From positions 1-31,759 of the IMG/VR virus record IMGVR_UViG_3300007734_000570: a stretch of 31,759 nt of DNA. One strand, given 5' to 3'. Under the pieces are notes generated by a model that saw nothing but the letters and a program-made list of their open reading frames with translations, was not told the origin of the DNA and did not search any database. The stretch's first letter is position 1. Each line of letters begins with the position of its first letter. The DNA comes from a virus. Below, in pieces: positions 11,409 through 20,486 of the stretch. Position numbers and translations under genes: made by a program.

Positions 11409-13562
11409 ATGAATAAAGAAAACCCTATGTTGATGGCAGAAACTCTTCAAGGCCAAATGGAGGGTGATGAAGTAATGTCTGAAGAAGATCTTCAAGGCGT
11501 TATTTCTGCTGAAATTTATGATGCTATTTCTTTCATAGATGACGATATTGGCGGCAATCGTGCATTGGCTACTGAGTATTACTATGGACAAGCCTTTGGT
11601 GATGAAGAAGAAGGCCGTTCACAAGTAGTATCAATGGATGTACGTGATACTGTGCAAGGCATATTGCCAAGCCTGATGCGTATTTTCTTTGGTCCAGAAC
11701 GTGTAGTTGAGTTTGCTCCACAAGGACCAGAGGATGTTCAATCTGCTGAACAAGCTACGGACTATGTAGACTTTATCTTCAAGCGAGATAACCAAGGTTT
11801 TAAGATTCTCCACTCGGCATTTAAAGATGCTTTGGTTCGCAAGGTAGGAATTATTAAGTACTGGTGGGATGAGTCTGTAGAAGTCAAAGCAGAGTCTTTC
11901 TCTATGCTTGATGAGCAAACAATGATGTTCTTGACTCAAGACCCAGATATTGAAATTTCTGCGGTACGTGAGTATCCAGTACCTGGCACTGAGCCAATGA
12001 ATGATGCCCAAGGCATTATGACTCCACCACCCATGATGTACGATGTGGAGATCAAGCGCAGAATCAAGTCAGGTAAGGTAAAGATTGAGGCTTTACCCCC
12101 AGAAGAGTTCCTGATTGACCGCAGAGCAAAGTCCATTGATGAGGCTACTTTTGTAGGCCACAGGACTATGAAGACTGTTTCAGATCTAGTCGCAATGGGC
12201 TATGACTATGATGAAATGGTTGAAGTTGCGGGTAATGGGAATGACTTTGATAATAACCAAGAGTACACGGCTCGCAACCCCTTTGCCGTTATCAGTACTG
12301 CAAACAATGGTGATCCATCTAGCAAGAGTGTCCTCTACATTGAAGGCTACTTAAAGGTAGACTTTGATGGCGATGGCATTGCTGAAATGCGTAGGATTTG
12401 CACAGTAGGAACTGGCAACAAGGTTATCCGCAATGAGATTGTTGATGACCGCCAGTTTGCTGACTTCTGCCCAGACCCAGAACCCCATACCTTCTTTGGT
12501 ATGTGTCCTGCTGACGTAGTGATGGATATTCAGCGTATCAAGTCCAATGTCCAACGTGGCATCCTAGACTCTTTGGCTCAGTCTATCCATCCCCGTACAG
12601 CCATCGTAGAGGGACAAGCCAATATGGAAGATGTCCTTAATACCGAAGTTGGTGCGGTTATTCGCATGAGAGCGCCAGGCATGGTTCAGCCCTTTACAAC
12701 TCCATTTGTTGGTCAAGCCGCCTTCCCAATGCTTGACTACTTGGATGACATTAAACAAACCCGTACAGGCATTTCTAAGGCTGCCTCTGGCCTAGATGCA
12801 GATGCTTTACAAAGCACTACCAAAGCCGCAGTATCGGCTACTGTTAATGCCGCCCATCAGCATATTGAGATGATTGCCCGTATCTTTGCTGAAACTGGTT
12901 TGCGTAAGCTATTTACTGGCATCTTGAAACTCGTTATTGAGAACCAAGATAAAGCCCGTATGGTTCGTTTGCGTAATACATTTGTGCCTATTGACCCCCG
13001 TTCTTGGGATGCCAAGATGGATGTCATTGTTAATGTTGGTGTGGGCGATGGCACTATTGAAGACAGAATCAATATTCTGAATCAAGTGGCTATGAGACAA
13101 GAAATGTTGCTTGAAAAAACAGGTCCTAATAATCCTGTTGTTTCTTTGCCACAATACACAAATACATTAACTAAACTTTTACAGTTGGCAGGTATTAAGG
13201 ATTCTCAGAATTACTTTAACCAGTTACCTGTTGATTTCCAATTACCACCACCTCCAGAACCAAAGGCTACGCCAGAGGAAATGTTGGCTCAAGTACAGGC
13301 TCAATCTATTCAGGCTGATATTCAAAAGAAAGCCGCAGAACTGCAATTAGATCGTGAAAAAATGATAATGTCAGATGATCGTGAGCGAGATCGTATTGAA
13401 CAAGATGGTATTTTGCGTAGATATGAGCTAGAATTGAAATATGGTGTACAAATTCAAAGTGCGGAAATAGAAGCCGCAATGAATAAAGACCGAGAATTAA
13501 TCCGTCAACAGGCTGCAATGAATCAGACGCAAGTCCCTCAACAGCCCCAACCAATGATGTAA
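11409..13562 (+). CDS. Portal protein (P22-like)
   Basis: The portal forms the dodecameric DNA gate at one capsid corner. The 717-residue length and the order of conserved pieces fit the P22-type portal family: YYYGQAFGDEEEGRSQVVS, DTVQGILPSLMRIFFG, KDALVRKVGIIKYWW, EALPPEEFLIDRRAKSID, GDGIAEMRRI and a C-terminal Gln-rich coiled coil (QSIQADIQKKAAELQLDREK). The C-terminal helix likely builds the barrel inside the head. The ribosome binding site is AAGGAAAT before ATG 11409. It is followed with no gap by a small gene and then the scaffold. Confidence 0.9.
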   Translation: MNKENPMLMAETLQGQMEGDEVMSEEDLQGVISAEIYDAISFIDDDIGGNRALATEYYYGQAFGDEEEGRSQVVSMDVRDTVQGILPSLMRIFFGPERVVEFAPQGPEDVQSAEQATDYVDFIFKRDNQGFKILHSAFKDALVRKVGIIKYWWDESVEVKAESFSMLDEQTMMFLTQDPDIEISAVREYPVPGTEPMNDAQGIMTPPPMMYDVEIKRRIKSGKVKIEALPPEEFLIDRRAKSIDEATFVGHRTMKTVSDLVAMGYDYDEMVEVAGNGNDFDNNQEYTARNPFAVISTANNGDPSSKSVLYIEGYLKVDFDGDGIAEMRRICTVGTGNKVIRNEIVDDRQFADFCPDPEPHTFFGMCPADVVMDIQRIKSNVQRGILDSLAQSIHPRTAIVEGQANMEDVLNTEVGAVIRMRAPGMVQPFTTPFVGQAAFPMLDYLDDIKQTRTGISKAASGLDADALQSTTKAAVSATVNAAHQHIEMIARIFAETGLRKLFTGILKLVIENQDKARMVRLRNTFVPIDPRSWDAKMDVIVNVGVGDGTIEDRINILNQVAMRQEMLLEKTGPNNPVVSLPQYTNTLTKLLQLAGIKDSQNYFNQLPVDFQLPPPPEPKATPEEMLAQVQAQSIQADIQKKAAELQLDREKMIMSDDRERDRIEQDGILRRYELELKYGVQIQSAEIEAAMNKDRELIRQQAAMNQTQVPQQPQPMM

Positions 13563-13835
13563 ATGGACGATCTAGAAATTAACCTCGCAAGAGGAGACAG
13601 AGCTAAGTTACTTCTTGAGGATGAACTCCTTAATGAAATGCTCAAGCGAATAGAAGACGATTGTTATCGTGAGATTCGTTCTTCCAAATTAATGGAAGGA
13701 CCAGTTAGAGAGCAAGCTTACTTGCTTCTGACAACAGTTGATATTCTTAGAGCAAAGTTACGCTCTGTTATGGATACAGGCAAGATGGCAGAAGTTGCTC
13801 TTGTACGTAGACGGGGTAGACCCCCAAACAAATGA
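13563..13835 (+). CDS. Small hypothetical protein after portal
   Basis: A 90-residue charged helical protein starting MDDLEINLARGDRAKLLLED, with a basic C-terminus RRRGRPPNK. Small helical proteins of this type with an ending RRRGRP often lie between portal and scaffold in phages, with unknown role. The basic tail could contact DNA. The ATG immediately follows the portal stop (TAA then ATG), so translation is probably coupled. No family name is claimed. Confidence 0.68.
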   Translation: MDDLEINLARGDRAKLLLEDELLNEMLKRIEDDCYREIRSSKLMEGPVREQAYLLLTTVDILRAKLRSVMDTGKMAEVALVRRRGRPPNK

Positions 13836-13856
13836 TTGTTAAACTAAGAGGTAAAT

Positions 13857-14843
13857 ATGTCCGATAACGCAAGTGCAGTCGGTTCGATTACAGTAAACCA
13901 AGCAGCGCAAAGTTTTGCTACTATGCTAGACGCTCAAGAGGGCGTTGACACTGGTGCAGAGGCGCAACCAGAGGAGGAGCAATCCGAATCTGAGTCTGAG
14001 GAAGTGGAAGCTACGGATACGCAAGATGAAGTAGCGGAATCTTCTGAGGAAGTAGAAGGCGAATACGAAGAGTCCGAAGAAGAAGCTCCTAGGGATGAGA
14101 AGTTTGTTGTCAAAGTTGATGGCAAAGAAATCGAAGTCCCAAAGGATGAACTTATTCGAGGTTATCAACGTGAAGCTGACTACACACGGAAAACGCAGAA
14201 ATTAGCAGAAGAGCGCAAATTAGTCGAGTCTGAGTTTCAGCAAGTACGTGGAGAGCGTGAACAATACTCTCAGATATTAGGACAATTACAGCAAAAACTG
14301 CATGAGTTTGAGCCGCAAGAGCCTGATTGGAACCGATTAGAAGTTGAAGACCCAACTGAATATGCCCGTCAATGGACATCACATCAGCGTAGGCAACAGC
14401 AGAGATATGCGGTACAAGCAGAGCAAGAGCGCCTTAACCAAATGCGTCAAGCTGAACTACAAAAGACTTTGCAACAAGTCATGGCTACCGAGGTGTCTCG
14501 GTTGAAAGAGAAAATTCCAGAATGGAGTTCTCCTGAAAAAGCCAAGGCAGAAGGTAAAGCTTTGTTAGAGTATGGTCAGAATTTGGGCTTTTCCGAGCAG
14601 GAACTGAATACGATTACGGATTCACGGGCATTATTGGCGCTTCACAAGGCGTGGAAATATGACCAGATGATGAGTAAGCGTCCAGAATTCCAAGCAAAGA
14701 TTAAAAAGGCTCCGAGGATGGTTACTCCTGGTTCAGCAGGTAGCGTGAGTTCTAAGTCTAGTGATATAAATAACGCAAAAAAACGCCTTGCACAAACTGG
14801 AAGCGTCAGAGATGCCGCATCCCTTTTCGAGAAATTTATTTAA
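13857..14843 (+). CDS. Capsid scaffolding protein
   Basis: A 328-residue acidic protein just before the capsid gene, the usual scaffold position. The N-terminal third is strongly acidic (EEEQSESESEEVEATDTQDE), then FVVKVDGKEIEVPKDELIRG, then a long coiled coil rich in Gln and Glu (about residues 105-260) and a basic C-terminus. The layout is that of internal scaffolds that assemble the prohead and then leave. AGAGGT is the ribosome binding site. The motif FxVKVDGKEIEVPxDELIRGY is common to phage scaffolds of podovirus type. Confidence 0.85.
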   Translation: MSDNASAVGSITVNQAAQSFATMLDAQEGVDTGAEAQPEEEQSESESEEVEATDTQDEVAESSEEVEGEYEESEEEAPRDEKFVVKVDGKEIEVPKDELIRGYQREADYTRKTQKLAEERKLVESEFQQVRGEREQYSQILGQLQQKLHEFEPQEPDWNRLEVEDPTEYARQWTSHQRRQQQRYAVQAEQERLNQMRQAELQKTLQQVMATEVSRLKEKIPEWSSPEKAKAEGKALLEYGQNLGFSEQELNTITDSRALLALHKAWKYDQMMSKRPEFQAKIKKAPRMVTPGSAGSVSSKSSDINNAKKRLAQTGSVRDAASLFEKFI

Positions 14844-14852
14844 GGAATTATC

Positions 14853-15836
14853 ATGGCTGCTATTACTAACACATACACCCGCTTTGATGCGAAGGGTGTT
14901 CGGGAAGATCTTTCAAATGTTATCTATCAGATTTCACCAGAAGAGACTCCATTTATGTCAAACATTGGGCGTGAAAACGTATCCAATACTTTCTTTGAGT
15001 GGCAAACAGATGATTTAGCCGCTGCTAGCACAACTAATGCACAGATCGAAGGCGATGACATCACTTCTTTCACAGCAGTTACAGCCACAGTTCGTTTGGG
15101 CAACTACACCCAGATTAGCCGTAAGGATGTAATCATTGCTGGTACATTGGAAGCTGTTGACAAGGCAGGAAGACGCTCAGAATTGAGCTATCAAATGGCC
15201 AAAAAATCTGCGGAAATTAAGCGTGATATGTGTTCCACAATGTTGGCTAACCAAGCCGCCACTGCTGGTTCTACATCTGCTGCCCGTAAGTCTGGTGCTT
15301 TGTTGGCCTTCTTGAAGACCAATACTAATGAAGGTACTGGTGGTGGTGATCCTTCATACACTACTATCCCTGATGCGGCTCGTACAGATGCCACAACAAC
15401 TAACTTGCGTTCATTCAGCGAAGCATTGCTGAAAGACGTAATTCAGAAGGTGTGGACAGAAGGCGGCTCACCAACTATCGTTATGGCTGGTCCTGTTAAC
15501 AAGCAGAACTTGTCTAAGATGGCTGGTATCGCTTCTAGCCGTTTCAACATCAATGGTGGTGCTAAACCCGCTACTTTGATTGGCGCAGCAGATATTTATG
15601 TTTCCGATTTTGGTAACGTGAGTATTGTTCCTAACCGCTTCCAACGTGAGCGTGATGTTTTTGTGCTTGATCCTGAGTACGCATCAGTTGCTTACCTGCG
15701 TCCCTTCCAGACAGTTGAACTGGCTAAGACAGGTGATGCCGAGAAGCGTATGCTCTTGTGTGAGTGGGGCTTGAAGATCAAGAATGAGAAAGCTCATGGC
15801 GCAGTCTATGACTTGAACTCAACAATTCAGACCTAA
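14853..15836 (+). CDS. Major capsid protein, SU10/DUF5309-like
   Basis: A 327-residue major capsid protein. The N-terminus (YTRFDAKGVREDLSNVIYQI, then SPEETPFMSNIGR) and the centre GDDITSFTAVTATVRLGNY, QISRKDVIIAGT match the DUF5309-type HK97-fold capsid family by sight. The C-terminal DPEYASVAYLRPFQTVELAK is also typical. It is preceded by the scaffold with an AAGGAATT ribosome binding site and followed by a strong terminator. Full length with no sign of a pro-region cleavage site. Confidence 0.92.
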   Translation: MAAITNTYTRFDAKGVREDLSNVIYQISPEETPFMSNIGRENVSNTFFEWQTDDLAAASTTNAQIEGDDITSFTAVTATVRLGNYTQISRKDVIIAGTLEAVDKAGRRSELSYQMAKKSAEIKRDMCSTMLANQAATAGSTSAARKSGALLAFLKTNTNEGTGGGDPSYTTIPDAARTDATTTNLRSFSEALLKDVIQKVWTEGGSPTIVMAGPVNKQNLSKMAGIASSRFNINGGAKPATLIGAADIYVSDFGNVSIVPNRFQRERDVFVLDPEYASVAYLRPFQTVELAKTGDAEKRMLLCEWGLKIKNEKAHGAVYDLNSTIQT

Positions 15837-15849
15837 TCTGAAGACAAAG

Positions 15850-15877
15850 GGGTGGGCTAATAACCCACCCTTTTTTT
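15850..15877 (+). terminator. Strong rho-independent terminator after capsid gene
   Basis: GGGTGGG (15850-15856) and CCCACCC (15864-15870) form a seven-base-pair GC-rich stem around CTAATAA, followed by seven T residues. The next start codon lies only two bases beyond the T-run. Confidence 0.9.
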
Positions 15878-15879
15878 AT

Positions 15880-16194
15880 ATGCACACAAAACTATTTGAC
15901 ATAAATACTGAAACTGGTACTCGCAAGATGTGGCATTACGATGCCGAGAAAGACGAAGCTACCATTGAGACAATTATTGATGCGACTCAGATAGTCTCTG
16001 ACAACAAAGACAGATTTAATTCATTTGATGAGAAAGCCAATTGGAAGGGCGATATGCACCATGTTGCATCAATTCCTATGGCATTGTTTTATCAGATGAA
16101 GGCCGAAGGCAAACTTGATGACCAAGCTTACATGAAGCGTTGGTTAAATGACCCTGATAATCGTGCATTTCGCACAAGACCTGGAGAAGTTTAA
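15880..16194 (+). CDS. Conserved phage hypothetical protein
   Basis: A 104-residue protein whose C-terminus VASIPMALFYQMKAEGKLDD, then MKRWLNDPDNRAFRTRPGEV, is a pattern I recognise from phage neck/capsid-adjacent hypothetical proteins. The role is unknown. It starts right after the terminator T-run and has no ordinary ribosome binding site, unless the GGGTGGG stem serves. Its stop overlaps the next ATG as TAATG. Expression may depend on terminator read-through. Confidence 0.75.
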   Translation: MHTKLFDINTETGTRKMWHYDAEKDEATIETIIDATQIVSDNKDRFNSFDEKANWKGDMHHVASIPMALFYQMKAEGKLDDQAYMKRWLNDPDNRAFRTRPGEV

Positions 16195-16859
16195 TGGATA
16201 GTAAGACCATTGGAATTTTGGTTCCAACACGGGATTTTGTTAACTCTGGATTTGCTTTTGATTTAGCTAGACTAGTTGGATATACAGTAGGTACAACAAA
16301 TCATAAAGTAGTGATCTACACTAGTTCTGGCACTTTGTTGTCAGCACAACGTCAGGATTTGGCGAGGGATGCAGTAGCGGCTGAATGTACGCATACCCTA
16401 TGGTTAGATAGCGATATGAGGTTCCCAAAGGACTCTATTATTCGTTTGTTAAAGCATGATACTGGTATTGTCTGTGGAAACTATGCCAAGCGTAGATTCC
16501 CTACAGAGCCGATTGCGGTGAAAAAAAATACCCCAGATATGGATGCAACATTTATAAATCGGGTATATACTGATGACGATTCAACAGGACTTGTTGAAGT
16601 AGACTACTGCGGAATGGGCGTAATGCTTGTCAAATCCGAAGTCTATAAATCTATGGAATATCCTTGGTTTGCTATCCCTTGGGTTCCTGCTGCGGAAGAC
16701 TACATTGGTGAAGATGTCTGGTTTTGCCGTAGAGCCGCCCAGAATGGGCATAAAACATATGTGGATCAAGATCTTTCTAAGGAGATCTTCCATATTGGAA
16801 CATTTGAGTTCAAACATGAGCATACACTAGCGTGTAGGGATGTAGAAAATGGCACTTGA
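16194..16859 (+). CDS. Glycosyltransferase, GT-A fold
   Basis: A 221-residue glycosyltransferase-like protein. The metal-binding DxD motif is LDSDMRFP (Asp72-Asp74), followed by GNYAKRRFP, GMGVMLVKSEV, GEDVWFCRR and a His near FHIGTFEF, the order of GT2-like enzymes that use nucleotide sugars. It starts with GILVPTRDFVNSGFA. The target could be a virion protein, given the neighbouring head and neck genes, or modified DNA; neither is shown. It overlaps the next gene by 11 bases and the previous stop as TAATG. Confidence 0.8.
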   Translation: MDSKTIGILVPTRDFVNSGFAFDLARLVGYTVGTTNHKVVIYTSSGTLLSAQRQDLARDAVAAECTHTLWLDSDMRFPKDSIIRLLKHDTGIVCGNYAKRRFPTEPIAVKKNTPDMDATFINRVYTDDDSTGLVEVDYCGMGVMLVKSEVYKSMEYPWFAIPWVPAAEDYIGEDVWFCRRAAQNGHKTYVDQDLSKEIFHIGTFEFKHEHTLACRDVENGT

Positions 16860-17469
16860 TACTTTTGCAGGGCTTAAAGCAACAATAGCGGATTATCTTA
16901 ATCGGGATGATCTGACCGCTATTATTCCAAGCTTTATTACCATTGCAGAAGCCAAATTCAACCGAAAGTTGCGTACTCGCCAAATGGTTAAGCGTGCCAA
17001 TGGTCAGATTGAAACCGCATTCTTTGCTTATCCTTCTGATTGGTTACAGGCCAAAGAGTTCCAATTAAACACTAATCCAATTGTTAGGCTTCAGTTTGTA
17101 ACTGAGGCTTATGGTGATGAGTTAAAGTCCAATAGATATGTATCTACTGGTCAACCAGCTTATTACACAATTACTGGTACTCAGTTAGAGTTTATTCCTA
17201 CTCCAGATTCAACATATAGCGCAGAACTTACATATTATGCTAAGATTCCTGCGTTGAGTGATTCAAACACAAGCAACTGGCTTTTAGCTTATGCCCCAGA
17301 CTTGTACCTGTATGGTGCGCTGTTAGAGGCTGCACCATATTTGAAAGACGATGAACGTCTAGCCGTATGGAGTCAGATGTATATCAACTCCTTGGGCGAC
17401 ATTGAGGTAGCAGATCAAAGGGCATCTGTTTCTTCAACTCCACTTGTTCGTGCCCGTTCTTTGGGATAA
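16849..17469 (+). CDS. Head-tail adaptor (gp4-like)
   Basis: A 206-residue protein with the layout of phage adaptor proteins that attach to the portal: N-terminal TFAGLKATIADYLNRDDL, then FITIAEAKFNRKLRTRQM, YPSDWLQAKEF and the C-terminal YLYGALLEAAPYLKDDERL. This order of blocks is one I recall from podovirus-type adaptor proteins. It follows the glycosyltransferase with an 11-base overlap. The function in joining head and tail is inferred from the family and position. Confidence 0.8.
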   Translation: MALDTFAGLKATIADYLNRDDLTAIIPSFITIAEAKFNRKLRTRQMVKRANGQIETAFFAYPSDWLQAKEFQLNTNPIVRLQFVTEAYGDELKSNRYVSTGQPAYYTITGTQLEFIPTPDSTYSAELTYYAKIPALSDSNTSNWLLAYAPDLYLYGALLEAAPYLKDDERLAVWSQMYINSLGDIEVADQRASVSSTPLVRARSLG

Positions 17470-17472
17470 AAA

Positions 17473-17871
17473 ATGTCATCATTTAACGACTATACAGAAA
17501 ATTTAGTACTAACGTACTTGTTTACAACTAGTTCTGCAACACGCCCTACCGCTTGGTATGTGGGCTTGTTTACTGCCGCCCCTAGTGATACTGGTGGCGG
17601 TACAGAAGTATCGGGTAATGGTTATGCCCGTGTGGTTACAGGAACAATTAGCGTTTCTGGCACTTCTCCTACTCTTGCAACAAACAATGCTGCCATTGAG
17701 TTTGCTGCCGCTTCTGGTGGGAATTGGGGAACAATTGGTTGGGCAGCAGTATTTGATGCCGCTACTGGTGGAAATATGTTGGCATGGGCTGCTTTGACAA
17801 CAAGTCGTACCATTAATGATGGCGATGTATTACGTATTCCTGCTGGTAGTTTAGATATTACTTTGACATAA
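17473..17871 (+). CDS. Structural protein with tail-fibre-like beta domain
   Basis: A 132-residue beta-rich protein. The run TAWYVGLFTAAPSDTGGGTE, the GYARVVTG strand and the C-terminal GDVLRIPAGSLDITLT form a small domain that I recall from tail-fibre or baseplate-associated phage proteins. It begins MSSFNDYTENLVLTYLFTTS. It lies three bases after the adaptor stop. A role in fibre or neck attachment is likely but not proven. Confidence 0.7.
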   Translation: MSSFNDYTENLVLTYLFTTSSATRPTAWYVGLFTAAPSDTGGGTEVSGNGYARVVTGTISVSGTSPTLATNNAAIEFAAASGGNWGTIGWAAVFDAATGGNMLAWAALTTSRTINDGDVLRIPAGSLDITLT

Positions 17872-17872
17872 A

Positions 17873-18367
17873 ATGGCTGCATACGGCTCTGGTTATTACG
17901 GAAGAGGAAACTACTCTTTTGGAGTAAGTCTTGGTGAGGCGACTGTTACCTCGCAAAGTTCCGTAAGCATTGCCGCTGATAAAATAAAAGATGTATCGTT
18001 AACATCATCTGCTCAAAGCGCAGTTTCTATTGATGCAAGATATAGTGTTGCAGTTTCAGCAACTATGTCTAGCGCATCTAATATAACTGTAGATGCGACA
18101 AGAGTAGCTTTTGTTTCAGCTACTGTTGTGTCAGATGCTGTAATGACAGTTGGATCGACTGTAATTTTAATAGCGTCTGTATCAATGGATGCAATAAGTG
18201 ACGCATCTATATATGCTCAAAGAATACAAAGACCTTCTGTTTTGTTTGATGCAACATCTAGTATGGTTGTTGTGGCAAGAAAAAAATGGGAAACCGAGGT
18301 AGATATATCTGAAACTTGGACTCCAATTGCAGATGTTTCAGAATCTTGGACAACAGTTTCAGTTTAA
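17873..18367 (+). CDS. Beta-repeat structural protein
   Basis: A 164-residue protein built from weak repeats of Ser, Ala, Val and Thr with alternating pattern (VSLTSSAQSAVSIDARYSV, VSATMSSASNITVDATRV). It starts GSGYYGRGNYSFG and ends in a repeated Glu-Thr-Trp motif (ISETWTPIADVSESWTTV), which is typical of phage head-tail fibres or capsid decorations. It is probably trimeric and exposed on the virion, but this is inference. No catalytic motif is seen. Confidence 0.65.
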   Translation: MAAYGSGYYGRGNYSFGVSLGEATVTSQSSVSIAADKIKDVSLTSSAQSAVSIDARYSVAVSATMSSASNITVDATRVAFVSATVVSDAVMTVGSTVILIASVSMDAISDASIYAQRIQRPSVLFDATSSMVVVARKKWETEVDISETWTPIADVSESWTTVSV

Positions 18368-18389
18368 ATAGTTCTCTTAGGGGTAAAAC

Positions 18390-19268
18390 ATGGCAGATAC
18401 AACAACCACAAATCTAGGCTTAACAAAGCCAGAAGTTGGCGCTTCAACAGATACATGGGGTACTAAGATCAATACTGACTTAGACTCTATTGATGGATTG
18501 TTTGATACTGGCCCAGTGCTAAAAGTTGCAAAGGGTGGTACAGGTCAATCATCGTTTACCAATGGTCAATTGCTTATTGGCAACTCTACAGGCAATACTC
18601 TGACAAAAGCGACATTGACTGCTGGCTCAAATATTACAATTACTAATGGCACAGGGGCAATCACAATTGCAGCAGCTAGTAGTGCGCCAGGCGGCTCAAC
18701 CACTCAAGTTCAATATAATAATGCGGGTGCATTTGGAGGAATATCTGGAGTTACTACAGATGGTACTCGAATTACTCATGCAACTACCCTTAGTGTTGGT
18801 GCGGCAACCCCCTCAACAAGCGGTGCGGGCATCACATTCCCCGCAACTCAATCAGCTTCTACAGACGCTAATACGCTAGATGACTACGAAGAAGGGACTT
18901 GGACACCGACTGTTATTGGGTCAACGACAGCGGGAACTGGAACATACAGCAGTCAACTTGGTCGTTATACAAAAGTCGGAAGGTTAGTATCCCTTGAGGT
19001 TTATTTAATATGGTCAGCACATACAGGAACAGGTAATCTACAATTTTCTAATTTGCCGTTTACAGTTAACAGTTCTGTTAATTCTGGAGTTTCAATTGGC
19101 TATTTTGAAACCATTGGACTAACGGCACTTAATGTTGCAACGGCTTTTACTGCCCCAACTACAACTAATATTAGGGTTTTTCAATATCCTACTGGAGGCG
19201 GCTCGACAACGGCAGTGCCAATTGATACCGATGGAGCTATTATGTTTGGCGTGACTTATTCAGTTTAA
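18390..19268 (+). CDS. Tail fibre / tailspike-like protein
   Basis: A 292-residue fibre-like protein. The N-terminal block [20 protein letters not shown] and [20 protein letters not shown] is the head-attachment region common to phage fibres, and the middle is a repetitive Thr, Ser and Gly stretch. The C-terminal [30 protein letters not shown] block is likely a receptor-binding knob of jelly-roll type. The ribosome binding site is AGGGGT. It is likely the main host-recognition protein seen in this window, and the C-terminal part is expected to vary most. Confidence 0.8.
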   Translation: MADTTTTNLGLTKPEVGASTDTWGTKINTDLDSIDGLFDTGPVLKVAKGGTGQSSFTNGQLLIGNSTGNTLTKATLTAGSNITITNGTGAITIAAASSAPGGSTTQVQYNNAGAFGGISGVTTDGTRITHATTLSVGAATPSTSGAGITFPATQSASTDANTLDDYEEGTWTPTVIGSTTAGTGTYSSQLGRYTKVGRLVSLEVYLIWSAHTGTGNLQFSNLPFTVNSSVNSGVSIGYFETIGLTALNVATAFTAPTTTNIRVFQYPTGGGSTTAVPIDTDGAIMFGVTYSV

Positions 19269-19286
19269 CTTATTTCGTTTAATTAA

Positions 19287-19304
19287 CCTGATTGGATTAT
19301 CAGG
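19287..19304 (+). repeat. Hairpin between fibre and following gene
   Basis: CCTGAT (19287-19292) and ATCAGG (19299-19304) form a six-base-pair stem around TGGATT. No T-run follows, so it is more likely a processing or mRNA-stability structure than a terminator. Confidence 0.4.
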
Positions 19305-19330
19305 TCGGACACTAACCAAAGGAAAAAATC

Positions 19331-19591
19331 ATGTCTTTAACTAAAACAACAACTGTAGACCAAATTACAGTCACCGAAAACGGCATCGTTCTTTATCGTG
19401 AGGCAACTCGCATTATGGAAAACGGCAATCAAATCAGCCAAACTTTTCACCGCACAAGCCTAACACCCGCACAAGACCTAACAGGCATCCCCGCTAATGT
19501 AGTTGCAATCTGCAATGCGGCTTGGACTGCTGAAGTGGTAGCGGCTTATCAAGCGGCACAAGCTGCGGCTGAAGCAGCACGAAATGCCTAA
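19331..19591 (+). CDS. Small hypothetical protein after fibre gene
   Basis: An 86-residue protein starting MSLTKTTTVDQITVTENGIV, with a beta N-terminal part and an Ala-rich helix at the C-terminus (AAYQAAQAAAEAARNA). Similar small proteins with a VDQITVTExGxVxYRxxT start occur after phage fibre genes. A chaperone or fibre-associated role is a guess from position. AAAGGAAAAAA gives a ribosome binding site before ATG 19331. Confidence 0.68.
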   Translation: MSLTKTTTVDQITVTENGIVLYREATRIMENGNQISQTFHRTSLTPAQDLTGIPANVVAICNAAWTAEVVAAYQAAQAAAEAARNA

Positions 19592-19593
19592 TC

Positions 19594-19821
19594 ATGGAAG
19601 ACCAAGTAACCCATAGTCAAATCTACGAAAGACTGCTTGCAGTTGAATCTAAGGTAGATACTATAGACAAGAACACTAGTGGTCTTGTAGAGGCTATAAA
19701 AGCTCTTGATGGGGCTTTTAAGGTCTTAGGTTGGGTTGCCTCTGCCGCTAAACCAATTCTATGGATAGGCGGCTTAATCATGGCGGCTGGTGCTGTTTGG
19801 CAGACATTGATTAAAAAGTAA
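19594..19821 (+). CDS. Putative holin-like membrane protein
   Basis: A 75-residue protein: a coiled-coil N-terminus (YERLLAVESKVDTIDKNTSG) and a single membrane segment near the C-terminus (AKPILWIGGLIMAAGAVWQT). This coiled-coil-then-TM layout resembles XhlA-like lysis proteins. It lies among structural genes, so the function is uncertain. Its TAA overlaps the next ATG (TAATG). Confidence 0.6.
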   Translation: MEDQVTHSQIYERLLAVESKVDTIDKNTSGLVEAIKALDGAFKVLGWVASAAKPILWIGGLIMAAGAVWQTLIKK

Positions 19822-20474
19822 TGGCTAATGTAAAGCAACAATTAGACATCCCTGCTATACCTTCATTGGGTACATCAGGACCTGTCTATTCTCAGAATCT
19901 CCAGAATCAAAACAATGGACTTTTGAGGTTGTTTTTTACAAAGATAGTAAATTCAATACAGTCTGTCATTGGCCCAAGTGGTGGTAAGTTTTTAAATAAT
20001 CCTCATGGGGCTTTTCAAGACTCAACTGACCAAGTGGCTGCTAGTACTACTGTAGCTTACCCAATAACATTTAATACCACAGATTTTTCTAATGGTGTAA
20101 GTATAGTTAGTGGATCTAGAATTACTGTAGCTGATGATGGAATTTGGAATTTACAGTTTTCGCTTCAATTTACAAATACAACAAATGCTTCACAGGATGT
20201 AGACGTTTGGTTTAGAGTAAACGGAACAAATGTTGCAAATTCAAATAGCAGATATGGATTAGCTCCAAGAAAAGGTGCTGGTGATCCGTTTCATGTAATT
20301 ATGGCTTTAAATTATTTTGTTAGCTTGAATGCAACTAACTATATTGAGATAATGTGGAGAACTTCAGATACAGGAGTTTCTATTGAGCAATATGCTGCGG
20401 GTACAAGTCCAACTAGGCCAGCAATCCCATCAGCAATTGCTACAATGAGTTTTGTGTCTAACCTACCTAGGTAA
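19821..20474 (+). CDS. C1q-like jelly-roll virion protein
   Basis: A 217-residue beta protein. The second half has the run PYPITFNTTDFSNGVSIVSG-like strands (seen as VAYPITFNTTDFSNGVS), GSRITVADDGIWNLQFSLQF and VDVWFRVNGTNVANSNSR, the layout of C1q/TNF-type phage trimers used as capsid decorations or fibre tips. The N-terminal part is a helical anchor (NNGLLRLFFTKIVNSIQSV). The start overlaps the previous stop as TAATG. A head-fibre or decoration role is inferred from the fold. Confidence 0.68.
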   Translation: MANVKQQLDIPAIPSLGTSGPVYSQNLQNQNNGLLRLFFTKIVNSIQSVIGPSGGKFLNNPHGAFQDSTDQVAASTTVAYPITFNTTDFSNGVSIVSGSRITVADDGIWNLQFSLQFTNTTNASQDVDVWFRVNGTNVANSNSRYGLAPRKGAGDPFHVIMALNYFVSLNATNYIEIMWRTSDTGVSIEQYAAGTSPTRPAIPSAIATMSFVSNLPR

Positions 20475-20486
20475 TAGAATACAGAT

